Shown here piece after piece: positions 1 to 5,370 of a DNA stretch of 5,370 bases. Position numbers and translations under genes: made by a program. The DNA lies in contig DAOVAK010000236.1 in NCBI GenBank assembly GCA_030671095.1, positions 1 through 5,370 of the forward strand. The letters are read 5' to 3'. Under the pieces are notes generated by a model that ran no database searches, was not told the DNA's origin, and saw only the letters and a list, made by a program, of their open reading frames with translations. Positions within the stretch are counted from its first letter, which is position 1; every line of letters starts with the position of its first letter. This DNA comes from Deltaproteobacteria bacterium (GTDB lineage Bacteria; Desulfobacterota; DSM-4660; Desulfatiglandales; HGW-15).

Positions 1-6
1 CACAAG

Positions 7-46
7 AAAAAGGGGAAGCCAGCAAAATCTGGTTCCCCCTTTTTTT
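7..46 (-). terminator. Intrinsic terminator downstream of tRNA-Leu, probably bidirectional
   Basis: An inner stem CCAG (19-22)/CTGG (29-32) closes a 6-base loop. It continues through GGGGAA (12-17)/TTCCCC (33-38), with G18 and C39 unpaired. Read on the minus strand, the hairpin starts one base after the tRNA CCA end and is followed by TTTTTCTT (11-4), the layout of a rho-independent terminator. On the plus strand the same stem is followed by seven T (40-46), so it could also stop transcription arriving from the left. A/T runs on both sides (7-11 and 40-44) can extend the stem. Confidence 0.88.
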
Positions 47-47
47 C

Positions 48-135
48 TGGTGCCTGGGGCGAGGATCGAACTCGCACGAGGCATAGCCTCAAGGGATTTT
101 AAGTCCCTTGCGTCTACCAATTCCGCCACCCAGGC
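48..135 (-). tRNA. tRNA-Leu, anticodon UAA
   Basis: On the minus strand this 88-base stretch folds as a class II tRNA. The acceptor stem is GCCTGGG (135-129) with CCCAGGC (58-52), the discriminator base is A51, and CCA is encoded at 50-48. The D arm has GCG/CGC and a GGTAGA-type loop. The anticodon stem AGGGA/TCCCT encloses loop CTTAAAA (103-97), with anticodon TAA at 101-99, which reads UUA and UUG leucine codons. The long variable arm GAGGC-TAT-GCCTC is typical of tRNA-Leu. The T arm GCGAG-TTCGATC-CTCGC carries the conserved TTCGA. A promoter lies just upstream and a terminator just downstream, so it is probably a single-gene transcription unit. There are no broken stems and no sign of a pseudo-tRNA. 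Confidence 0.97.
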
Positions 136-146
136 TGTGACCAAAA

Positions 147-175
147 TTTTTAATATTACAAAGGACATATGTCAA
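147..175 (-). promoter_or_regulatory. Predicted sigma-70 type promoter for tRNA-Leu
   Basis: On the minus strand a perfect -35 hexamer TTGACA (175-170) is followed, after a 17-base spacer, by TAAAAA (152-147), which matches 4 of 6 bases of the -10 consensus. Transcription would then begin around 141-139, a few bases before the tRNA 5' end at 135, which fits a short leader removed by RNase P. The surrounding 140-165 stretch is very AT-rich compared with the rest of the window. A 10-base palindrome GACATATGTC (164-173) overlaps the -35 box. The call rests on sequence match and position only. Confidence 0.65.
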
Positions 176-186
176 GGTGATATTAC

Positions 187-263
187 TCACCCCCACCCCC
201 GTATCAAGTACGGGGCAGGCCCGCCCTCCCCCGTTCGAGGGGGAGGGTTTTGGTTGAGGGGAT
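187..263. repeat. Composite GC-rich double-hairpin element, probably a dispersed repeat
   Basis: Two perfect hairpins sit side by side: CCCCGTA (197-203)/TACGGGG (209-215) with a 5-base loop, and CCCTCCCCC (224-232)/GGGGGAGGG (239-247) with a 6-base loop. The outer ends, CTCACCCCCACC from 187 and GGTTTTGGTTGAG up to about 258, are loosely inverted, so the whole unit may be palindromic. It begins about 7 bases past the stop codon of the PHP gene and ends upstream of the tRNA promoter. There is no T run after either stem on either strand, so it is not a standard intrinsic terminator, although such stems can stabilise mRNA 3' ends. I recall similar 'CCCGTATCAAGTACGGG' hairpins as common intergenic repeats in Desulfobacterota; that is from memory and not checked here. 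Confidence 0.6.
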
Positions 264-269
264 TTGGGG

Positions 270-1322
270 TCAGCGGAGATAAATGGGGTTGGAAAAGATC
301 CAGGGCCGCCAGCCGAAAGGGAACACATGGCGGTAGACCTCGATGCGGTAGACCCCCCGCTCTTGGGCCCTGTAAACGACCTCTTTGCTCCGCCACGTCT
401 TTTCCAGCTGTCCATCCTTCAAAAGCCTGATCTCTCCATCATGGGGCAAACTCACCACAAAATCCCCAGCCTGAAAAGGGCCTTCCTCTCCCATAACCAG
501 GCCTGATCCTGCATCGGAATGGAAAGAGAAGCGGAAGCCCTTGGCGGAGCAGATTTTCTCATGGGCGATAAACAATCGGCCCTCCCGCATGGCCCCGTAG
601 ACTTCCTTCTTCGCCTGTTTAAAGTCTTTTGACATCTTATTGTCGAGAAGTATATGGATGCTGACCGTCCTTAGTAGATGGTCATACGAGAGGGGCTTGA
701 AGTTGATCAAAGCGTATCTGAAGACAGATCCATGGGCGTCTGATCCTCCAACCGCAACCACCCTCCTATGGCGACAAAGATCATCCCAGAAAGCGAGGGT
801 CTTCTGACTCGGAGGTTTGAGACTGAGGCTTTTGAAGGTGAGCAGGAACAAACCATGAAGGGCAGACTTGACCCGTTCTTTCCAGCGGGAGGTGTAATTC
901 CATATACAAACGCCCGTGTATCCTTCAACCGACAGATCGTTCCAGGTATATGCCATTGACTTTTCGCTAAGGGGCATACCCTTCTCAAAGGGGTGGGCCA
1001 GAAAACCGAATCCATCCTGCCCATTAACCCGATCAATGACCTCCTGGGGTCCCAGGCCGTGGCCCTTGATCATCTTTTTCAAATCATAAGCCAAATAATG
1101 GTGATAGCGCCCCCCTATTTCCAGGCCAATGAGCACCAGGACATCTTCATAGAAGCCCTCCTCTTCCAGATGCAGGGAGTTGGTCAGGTAATCATGGTCA
1201 TTGAGGCAGACAAAATCCAGATCAGCATTTGCGGCTGAACGGGCTATCTGCGAGATATTGCCGCCGCCATCAGAGTAGAGGGAGTGAATGTGCAGATTTC
1301 CGATATATTCAAAATGCGACAT
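270..1322 (-). CDS. PHP-domain metallohydrolase, CehA/McbA-like
   Basis: This 350-residue protein is probably a cytoplasmic metal-dependent phosphoesterase or hydrolase of the PHP superfamily. All the usual metal-ligand motifs are visible: HIHSLYSDG (residues 11-19; H11, H13, D18), NDHD (41-44), GLEIG with E68, a following HHYLAYD (74-80), LAHP with H110, VEGYTG with E134, and GGSDAHG (192-198; D195, H197). After about residue 255 comes a beta-rich tail ending in SNPIYLR, matching the C-terminal domain of CehA/McbA-type PHP proteins. There is no signal peptide or membrane segment. The ATG at 1322-1320 is chosen because the first metal motif starts only ten residues later and no better start lies upstream; the ribosome site is weak (CGGGC). 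The stop is TGA at 272-270. The gene follows the ABC operon after a 236-base repeat-filled gap, so it may have its own promoter. PHP family membership is very secure. The substrate is unknown: family members act on carbamate or phosphodiester substrates, and nothing here chooses between them. Confidence 0.93.
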   Translation of the reverse strand: MSHFEYIGNLHIHSLYSDGGGNISQIARSAANADLDFVCLNDHDYLTNSLHLEEEGFYEDVLVLIGLEIGGRYHHYLAYDLKKMIKGHGLGPQEVIDRVNGQDGFGFLAHPFEKGMPLSEKSMAYTWNDLSVEGYTGVCIWNYTSRWKERVKSALHGLFLLTFKSLSLKPPSQKTLAFWDDLCRHRRVVAVGGSDAHGSVFRYALINFKPLSYDHLLRTVSIHILLDNKMSKDFKQAKKEVYGAMREGRLFIAHEKICSAKGFRFSFHSDAGSGLVMGEEGPFQAGDFVVSLPHDGEIRLLKDGQLEKTWRSKEVVYRAQERGVYRIEVYRHVFPFGWRPWIFSNPIYLR

Positions 1323-1331
1323 GATGCCCGA

Positions 1332-1379
1332 TGGTAATGGTATTGGAATAATGGAATAGTGGAATTATGGAATGTTGGG
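1332..1379. repeat. Short tandem repeat, four 8-base TGGAATNN units
   Basis: Four consecutive 8-base units start at 1344, 1352, 1360 and 1368: TGGAATAA, TGGAATAG, TGGAATTA and TGGAATGT. They are followed by a partial TGGG, and preceded by two 6-base units TGGTAA and TGGTAT (1332-1343). Only the last two bases of the unit vary. The array lies 10 to 57 bases upstream of the PHP start codon, so it would be in that gene's leader or promoter. No ribosome-binding or promoter function is evident in the repeat itself. Confidence 0.75.
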
Positions 1380-1428
1380 TTAAAATCTATCCTTGATGCC
1401 GGATATTTGCTGGAAAATGAGTTGCTTA

Positions 1429-1470
1429 CCCGGTATCCGGTATCTGGAATCCCGTATCTGGTATTTGGAA
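1429..1470. repeat. Degenerate GGTATC-type short repeat
   Basis: Related words recur: CCGGTATC (1430-1437), CGGTATCT (1438-1445), CCGTATCT (1452-1459) and GGTATTTGG (1460-1468), with TGGAAT (1445-1450) and TTGGAA (1465-1470) between or after them. A looser relative, CCGGATATTTGCTGG, lies at 1399-1413. The spacing is irregular, unlike the 8-base array nearby, and there is no open reading frame worth calling across it. It lies between the inverted-repeat element and the PHP leader. Confidence 0.55.
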
Positions 1471-1472
1471 GC

Positions 1473-1558
1473 GGCCGGCCCGGTCCGTCCTCCGCAGTAA
1501 CCTGTCGGAGCGAAGCGGAGATCCCGTTTGCGGGGCTACGGAGGATGGATGGCCGGCC
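1473..1558. repeat. 86-base inverted-repeat element abutting the permease stop codon
   Basis: Both ends are GGCCGGCC (1473-1480 and 1551-1558), itself a palindrome. Inside these, GTCCGTCCTCCGCAG (1483-1497) is inverted against CTACGGAGGATGGAT (1536-1550) with two differences plus a mismatch at the outer edge, one of which would be a G-U pair in RNA. The core holds a small hairpin CCCG-TTTG-CGGG (1523-1534) and the near-repeated words CGGAG/CGAAG/CGGAG (1506-1520). The right end touches the TAG stop (1561-1559) of the permease gene with no spare base. No T run follows on the minus strand, so intrinsic termination is not predicted. It looks like a miniature dispersed element or a 3'-end stabilising structure; it encodes no protein. 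Confidence 0.7.
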
Positions 1559-3256
1559 CTATTCATATTGACTGAGTGCTTCTAACCCCATCTTCATCGG
1601 CTTGTAAACCGTGAATATACCAATGATCAAGACGGCTACAAAGGAAGGGATGATAAAGAGCCACTGAAGCCCCGTGAGGCTCACTCCCTTCACGTTGGCC
1701 ATGAATATGACATAGACTGGGCCTGCTTCCAGAACGATAATTGAGGCCATGAATATGACACTCACAATCATGTACATGACGCCCCCAAAGCCTGTGGCCA
1801 CCTGTGCGATATTCTCAAATTTGAAATTGGGGTAGAGGGCTCCAAACCCAATCCCAAGGGCGACAATGCCGAAAATGGCCAGAAACATGGTCACTGAAGA
1901 AAGGATCATCATAAAAGGGCTCACATTGAGGAGATAGTTGGTGAATATAATGAGTACCTCACCTAGGATGAGCATGGGCAGAATGTAAAAGGCATATTTT
2001 CCCCAGAGGAATCTTTTAATGGGAAGGGGCGAGGAACGTATAATCCAGAAGGCCCCGCCTTCAGAACTGACAGCGGGAAATATGAAACGGACCGAGACGG
2101 CCGAAAGCACGAAACCTGCAAGACCCATATTCAGAAAAGCGATTTCATTCTGAAGGAATTCTATGCGGATGGGACTCCGATCCAATGGCAAGACACTGAA
2201 GTTATAGAGATAGACAACGACAAGGGCGCCCAGTAAGAGCAGTTGAGACCACTGGGTATTATCCCGAAAAAATGTGCGGATGTCTTTGTTCATGATTGAG
2301 GCCAGATCACGCCCCATCGGCTTTGTAAAGAATTTCATGAGCAAATTTAGGGCGGTGTTCCCACCTCTTCTTCTCTTCTTGGCTTCTTGTGATTTGGAAA
2401 AACCCTCAAAATAGATGGCCCCTGCTACCCATATGTTAATAACAACCAGGAAGGCCGCTGTAGACCAGACAAACATGGTACCAAAAAGGTGACTTCTGCT
2501 GCCAGACCCGCTCAGATAGTGCCACAAGGTCTCCGTGACCCAGTGGGTGGGTAGATAAGGGGAATCTGGGGCCTTTAGGGCGCCTAAATATTGCATGACA
2601 CTGAAAAAGGCATCCGGATCCACCAGCCTTTCGGGTCTCAGAAATCGGAACATCAAATAGAGGCCAGCAATCAGGAATATGACCAGGAGCATGACGATGT
2701 CCCTTGTCCTCCTTGCAGGGAAGATGTGGACGATAATCATGGTGAAAAGAATACCGATTCCCGCCGCGATAATCGCTATGGCCAAACCCATGTGCAAGAC
2801 TGCGAAATAATAGCCTGGGCCTGGGCGATAGACGTAGGCGTAGGCCATCATGACAGGGAGACCAAAAATGATGACCATCCAAGAGCTGTCAACAAGGGTG
2901 TACACGGACCGGCTAAGAAAAAGTTCTTCAAGATAGGCCGGCATGGAGTGACAGAGTTGCAGGTCGTTGGAGAGATAGAGGTTTGAAAGGGCCGTTATGA
3001 TGTGGCTGAAGATCAGTAGTGAAAAAAATGTCAACAGGACCATTGAAAGAAGATGATAGGCCAGCAGATCCCCTATCACCTCAACAGATTGAAAATAGAT
3101 GAGCACGCGGCACGAGAGGACAAACATCCCCGCCCAGAAACAGAGGCCAACGAGAGCCATGACAAAAGCCCTCTTTCGTGCTCGAGAAGCAGATCTGGCG
3201 AGGCCGTTTCTAAAGCCAAGAATTCTTGGGCTAAGAAGAAGATAGAGATTTCTCAT
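1559..3256 (-). CDS. Polytopic membrane protein, putative ABC transporter permease subunit
   Basis: This 565-residue integral membrane protein is the probable membrane partner of the ATPase encoded directly upstream. Numbered from the chosen start, about twelve hydrophobic segments are visible, roughly at 30-55, 65-91, 120-142, 150-178, 185-204, 256-284, 337-355, 371-393, 420-445, 449-473, 487-509 and 531-552. A basic loop (KKRRRGG, about 293-299) and a soluble stretch follow the sixth segment. The motif SSEGGAFWIIRSSPL (397-411) in a loop is the kind of EG-FW-SP signature I associate with the Pfam family ABC_tran_2 (PF16949). The length fits that family. I prefer ATG at 3256-3254 (MRNLYLLLSP), with GGTGGGA just upstream and a family-like N-terminus. 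A GTG at 3271-3269 would add five residues but has its purine-rich stretch touching the codon. The reading frame overlaps the ATPase gene by 26 bases (41 with the GTG), implying translational coupling. The stop is TAG at 1561-1559. The substrate and direction of transport are unknown. Confidence 0.88.
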   Translation of the reverse strand: MRNLYLLLSPRILGFRNGLARSASRARKRAFVMALVGLCFWAGMFVLSCRVLIYFQSVEVIGDLLAYHLLSMVLLTFFSLLIFSHIITALSNLYLSNDLQLCHSMPAYLEELFLSRSVYTLVDSSWMVIIFGLPVMMAYAYVYRPGPGYYFAVLHMGLAIAIIAAGIGILFTMIIVHIFPARRTRDIVMLLVIFLIAGLYLMFRFLRPERLVDPDAFFSVMQYLGALKAPDSPYLPTHWVTETLWHYLSGSGSRSHLFGTMFVWSTAAFLVVINIWVAGAIYFEGFSKSQEAKKRRRGGNTALNLLMKFFTKPMGRDLASIMNKDIRTFFRDNTQWSQLLLLGALVVVYLYNFSVLPLDRSPIRIEFLQNEIAFLNMGLAGFVLSAVSVRFIFPAVSSEGGAFWIIRSSPLPIKRFLWGKYAFYILPMLILGEVLIIFTNYLLNVSPFMMILSSVTMFLAIFGIVALGIGFGALYPNFKFENIAQVATGFGGVMYMIVSVIFMASIIVLEAGPVYVIFMANVKGVSLTGLQWLFIIPSFVAVLIIGIFTVYKPMKMGLEALSQYE

Positions 3257-3989
3257 GAGCAACCGTCCCACCCTCTGTGAGTTTCAAAAAGATGTCCTCC
3301 AGATTGCCATCCACGCCCGCCTGCCTTTTTAAGTCCTCCGCCGTTCCTGTAGCGATAATCTTTCCCGCCTGTATGATGGCAATTTCCTCGCAGACTTCTT
3401 GGGCTACTTCGAGGGAGTGGGTGGACATAAAGATGGTTCTGCCTTTTTGTGCCTGTTTTCTAAATATATCTTTCACAAGTCTCGCGCCCTTGGGGTCAAG
3501 GCCCACCATGGGTTCGTCAACGACGATGACCTTGGGGTCGTGAAGCAGCGCAGCACACATGATCAACCTTTGCTTCATGCCATGAGAGAAACTCTCTACG
3601 AGTTCATCACTCCAATGGCTCAATTCAAAAAGCGCAAGTAGCTCGCTGATGTTACCATTAAAGGATTCAGAGTGATTTAAACCATATAGCCCGGCTATAA
3701 ACTGAAGGAATTCCCGGCCAGTCAGTTTTTCATAGACAAAAGGCTGATCAGGCACAAACCCCATGCGGCGCTTTGCCTCGGATGGATCTTTGGCTATATC
3801 TATGCCGTCTATCAAAACTTGTCCCGCGGTAGGTTTCAAAACCCCGGCCATCATCTTGATCGTGGTGGTTTTGCCTGCACCGTTTGGGCCCAGAAATCCG
3901 AACACGACCCCTTTTTTGATTTGCAGGTTGAGGTTATCAACGGCCTTAAATCCCCTGTACAATTTGGTCAAATTATTCAAATTAATCAT
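3231..3989 (-). CDS. ABC transporter ATP-binding protein
   Basis: This 252-residue protein is a complete single-domain ABC ATPase that would bind and hydrolyse ATP on the cytoplasmic face to power the adjacent membrane subunit. The order of motifs is: A-loop Tyr11 (LYRGFKAV), Walker A GPNGAGKT (34-41), a Q-loop region FVPDQP (78-83), the signature FSHGMKQR (134-141) in place of LSGGQ, Walker B VIVVDEP (154-160), D-loop GLD (163-165) and H-loop His191 in STHS. The sequence resembles the CcmA/ABC-2 ATPase group. The C-terminus carries about 25 poorly conserved residues beyond the core. The ATG at 3989-3987 lies inside the last codons of the transglutaminase-like gene (8-base overlap), with GGA eight bases upstream as a modest ribosome site. 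The stop TAG (3233-3231) is inside the start of the permease gene. ATPase function is clear; the transported substrate is not. Confidence 0.96.
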   Translation of the reverse strand: MINLNNLTKLYRGFKAVDNLNLQIKKGVVFGFLGPNGAGKTTTIKMMAGVLKPTAGQVLIDGIDIAKDPSEAKRRMGFVPDQPFVYEKLTGREFLQFIAGLYGLNHSESFNGNISELLALFELSHWSDELVESFSHGMKQRLIMCAALLHDPKVIVVDEPMVGLDPKGARLVKDIFRKQAQKGRTIFMSTHSLEVAQEVCEEIAIIQAGKIIATGTAEDLKRQAGVDGNLEDIFLKLTEGGTVAHEKSLSSS

Positions 3990-5370
3990 ACTGATAATCC
4001 AAAACCTTTAATTTTAGTTTGCCTATCAAGCCTGCGATTTCCACCTGTCTTTCAAGGTTTCCTTCCACCAGCTTAATATGGGTTGCATCAACGGGCATTT
4101 GATTGAGCGTGGCATCCATGGAAACCCATTTTCCCACGTAGGCTTCTGTCCAGGCATGGTAGAAGAATTTTCCTCGGGTGTAGACCAGCCCAATGCTAAG
4201 CCTGGCCGGAATCCCTGATGCCCTAAGCAGAGCGGTCAACAGCGTGGCATGCTCGTTACAGTCCCCGAGCCTTGTTTCTAAAACCTCCAAAGCGCTAGGC
4301 ACACTGACCACGGGCCTTTTCTCCAGGTTATGATAAACCCAGGTAAACAGCCTTCTGCTTACCACCAAGGGGTTTTTCTCGCTTCCGGAGATTCTTCTCG
4401 CTTTTTCTATGATCTCCTTTTCATCGCTTTCAATATTAAATTCCGGTTTCAGGAAAAGCTTCATCCGGTCGCCATGTTCAGGGTATGGCACTGAATAAGA
4501 GGCCCGAGAAGGTATGTACTCTCTGGATATCTCCATGACCCCTTCATGAAAGCGCTGTCGTCCCCCCGTCAACACATCTGGGTCAAGGGCGGCGTTGTTA
4601 ATGCCCTCAACCTGTAGTTTTAGGTAATTCACCCGGGAGGGTTCAGGTAACCTTCTTTCCACGCTGATGGAGGCCGCGTCATAAAAATCCACTTCCCCTT
4701 GCCCATCAATATCCAGGGGAGCCGCCGCCGCACTGGACTTGACAATGGTAAATCCCATGAACCCTTTCTCTTTCAGGGTTGTGCCGCTCTCGTCTACCCA
4801 GGAAGTGAGCAGATTGCCCCACATTTCGGTTTCTAATCGAAAGGCGTTGTATCTTATCCTGTTAATGGTGATAGGTTCTCTGGCCACCACTTTGATGACC
4901 GCCTCCTTCTGGGCCGTCGTGGAAGGATCAAAGATGGGCACCTTGAATTCCTCTCCTACCCTGATTTTTCTGGACTTCAAAAAATAGCCCACACAGGCTC
5001 CCATCATGGGTGGAGCGGATAGCCTAATCCTCTGCGTTCTTTTGGCTTTGCCTCTTGCAGTCTCTAGTAGAAGCTCGTCACCCTCCACCGTTCCTGATAA
5101 ATTGAATCTAACAACGCCAGAGCTCATACTGAAATTGAAACTCTTTAACAGGAAATTATCATCGACTCGGCACTGTGTGGCCGTGTATACACCACTGGCC
5201 AAGCCCATAAGGTTTAGTCTTAAAAAAACCTCCTCTTGCACTAAATAACCACCATCAAAGGGCTTGATGAGGCTCACGGTGTATCCCACTTTCTTATCCT
5301 TGAGATAGATCTCTTTCCACTCACGTTGGGGAGAATCGATGGTACCCGCCACGTGCTTGGAGGCCGTAGA
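3982..5370 (-). CDS. Transglutaminase-like domain protein, N-terminus cut by window edge
   Basis: The last ~462 residues of a transglutaminase-superfamily protein are present. The frame stays open to base 5370, so the true start lies outside. A GTG at 5352-5350 is possible but has no clear ribosome site, and the open codons before it read STASKH, more like a linker. Numbered from that GTG, the C-terminal domain (about 310-425) holds RLGDCNEHA with catalytic Cys365, YHAWTEAY with His399 and SMDATL with Asp413: a complete papain-like triad. Such domains occur in proteases, peptide cross-linkers and ligases, so the reaction is not known. The first ~240 residues are beta-rich (KVGYTVS, YTATQCRVDD) and I do not recognise the domain. 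With no N-terminus visible, a signal peptide or membrane anchor is possible but unseen. The stop TAA (3984-3982) overlaps the ATPase start. This gene leads the three-gene operon, at least within the window. Confidence 0.9.
   Translation of the reverse strand, partial: STASKHVAGTIDSPQREWKEIYLKDKKVGYTVSLIKPFDGGYLVQEEVFLRLNLMGLASGVYTATQCRVDDNFLLKSFNFSMSSGVVRFNLSGTVEGDELLLETARGKAKRTQRIRLSAPPMMGACVGYFLKSRKIRVGEEFKVPIFDPSTTAQKEAVIKVVAREPITINRIRYNAFRLETEMWGNLLTSWVDESGTTLKEKGFMGFTIVKSSAAAAPLDIDGQGEVDFYDAASISVERRLPEPSRVNYLKLQVEGINNAALDPDVLTGGRQRFHEGVMEISREYIPSRASYSVPYPEHGDRMKLFLKPEFNIESDEKEIIEKARRISGSEKNPLVVSRRLFTWVYHNLEKRPVVSVPSALEVLETRLGDCNEHATLLTALLRASGIPARLSIGLVYTRGKFFYHAWTEAYVGKWVSMDATLNQMPVDATHIKLVEGNLERQVEIAGLIGKLKLKVLDYQYD

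Noticed and set aside
48..135. tRNA-Leu as an integration site of a genomic island
   Set aside because: There is no integrase, no partial copy of the tRNA 3' end in the window, and the tRNA is directly followed by its own terminator.
50..430. Open plus-strand frame of 126 codons
   Set aside because: It runs through the tRNA-Leu gene, its promoter and the hairpin repeat, and then antisense through the end of the PHP gene; the product is low-complexity and rich in Gly, Arg and Pro, with no family resemblance.
1364..1369. CATAAT on the minus strand as a -10 box for the PHP gene
   Set aside because: The match is good (5 of 6), but the sequence 16 to 18 bases upstream has at most three matches to TTGACA, and the hexamer is part of the 8-base tandem array, so it may be chance.
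1332..1470. Possible CRISPR array
   Set aside because: The repeat units are only about 8 bases with no spacers, and no cas gene is present.
1473..1558. Inverted-repeat element as an intrinsic terminator of the ABC operon
   Set aside because: The stem is strong, but no run of T follows on the minus strand, so the standard mechanism is not supported.
1359..1571. Plus-strand frame of 70 codons across the intergenic repeats
   Set aside because: It is made of the tandem repeats and the inverted-repeat element and ends inside the permease gene; there is no ribosome site or family similarity.
2436..2986. Open frames of 131 and 148 codons on both strands within the permease gene
   Set aside because: They are alternative frames of the membrane protein gene, with odd composition (rich in His, Pro, Asp or Arg) and no recognisable domain, while the permease frame shows clear membrane segments throughout.
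5350..5352. GTG as the true start of the transglutaminase-like protein
   Set aside because: The frame continues open to the window edge and no convincing ribosome site precedes the GTG, so the gene is reported as partial.

Overview
The window comes from a bacterial chromosome with roughly balanced GC content. Every gene I can support lies on the minus strand, so transcription runs from base 5370 towards base 1. The protein families, and intergenic DNA full of GC-rich hairpins and short degenerate tandem repeats, suggest a member of the Desulfobacterota (the former Deltaproteobacteria). That placement rests on the style of the sequence and is an inference; there is no ribosomal RNA or marker protein to settle it.

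Layout in the direction of transcription: (1) bases 5370-3982 hold a transglutaminase-like protein with a complete Cys-His-Asp triad. Its N-terminus lies outside the window. (2) Bases 3989-3231 encode an ABC transporter ATPase that overlaps the previous gene by 8 bases. (3) Bases 3256-1559 (or from 3271) encode a large polytopic membrane protein of the 'putative ABC transporter permease' type, overlapping the ATPase gene by 26 or 41 bases. These three genes almost certainly form one translationally coupled operon. (4) Bases 1558-1323 are non-coding and consist largely of repeats: an 86-base inverted-repeat element starting right after the permease stop codon, a degenerate GGTATC-type repeat, and four 8-base tandem units. 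(5) Bases 1322-270 encode a PHP-fold metallohydrolase of the CehA/McbA type. (6) Bases 263-187 hold two strong adjacent hairpins, probably a dispersed repeat. (7) Bases 175-147 are a good sigma-70 type promoter driving (8) tRNA-Leu(UAA) at 135-48, followed by (9) a strong intrinsic terminator at 46-7.

The likely joint role of the first three genes is an ATP-driven membrane complex linked to a transglutaminase-fold, probably extracytoplasmic protein. No substrate can be read from the sequence. The PHP gene is separated from them by repeat DNA and need not be functionally related. I found no integrase, transposase, CRISPR array or phage gene. The most notable points are the transglutaminase/ABC cassette and the repeat elements on both sides of the PHP gene.
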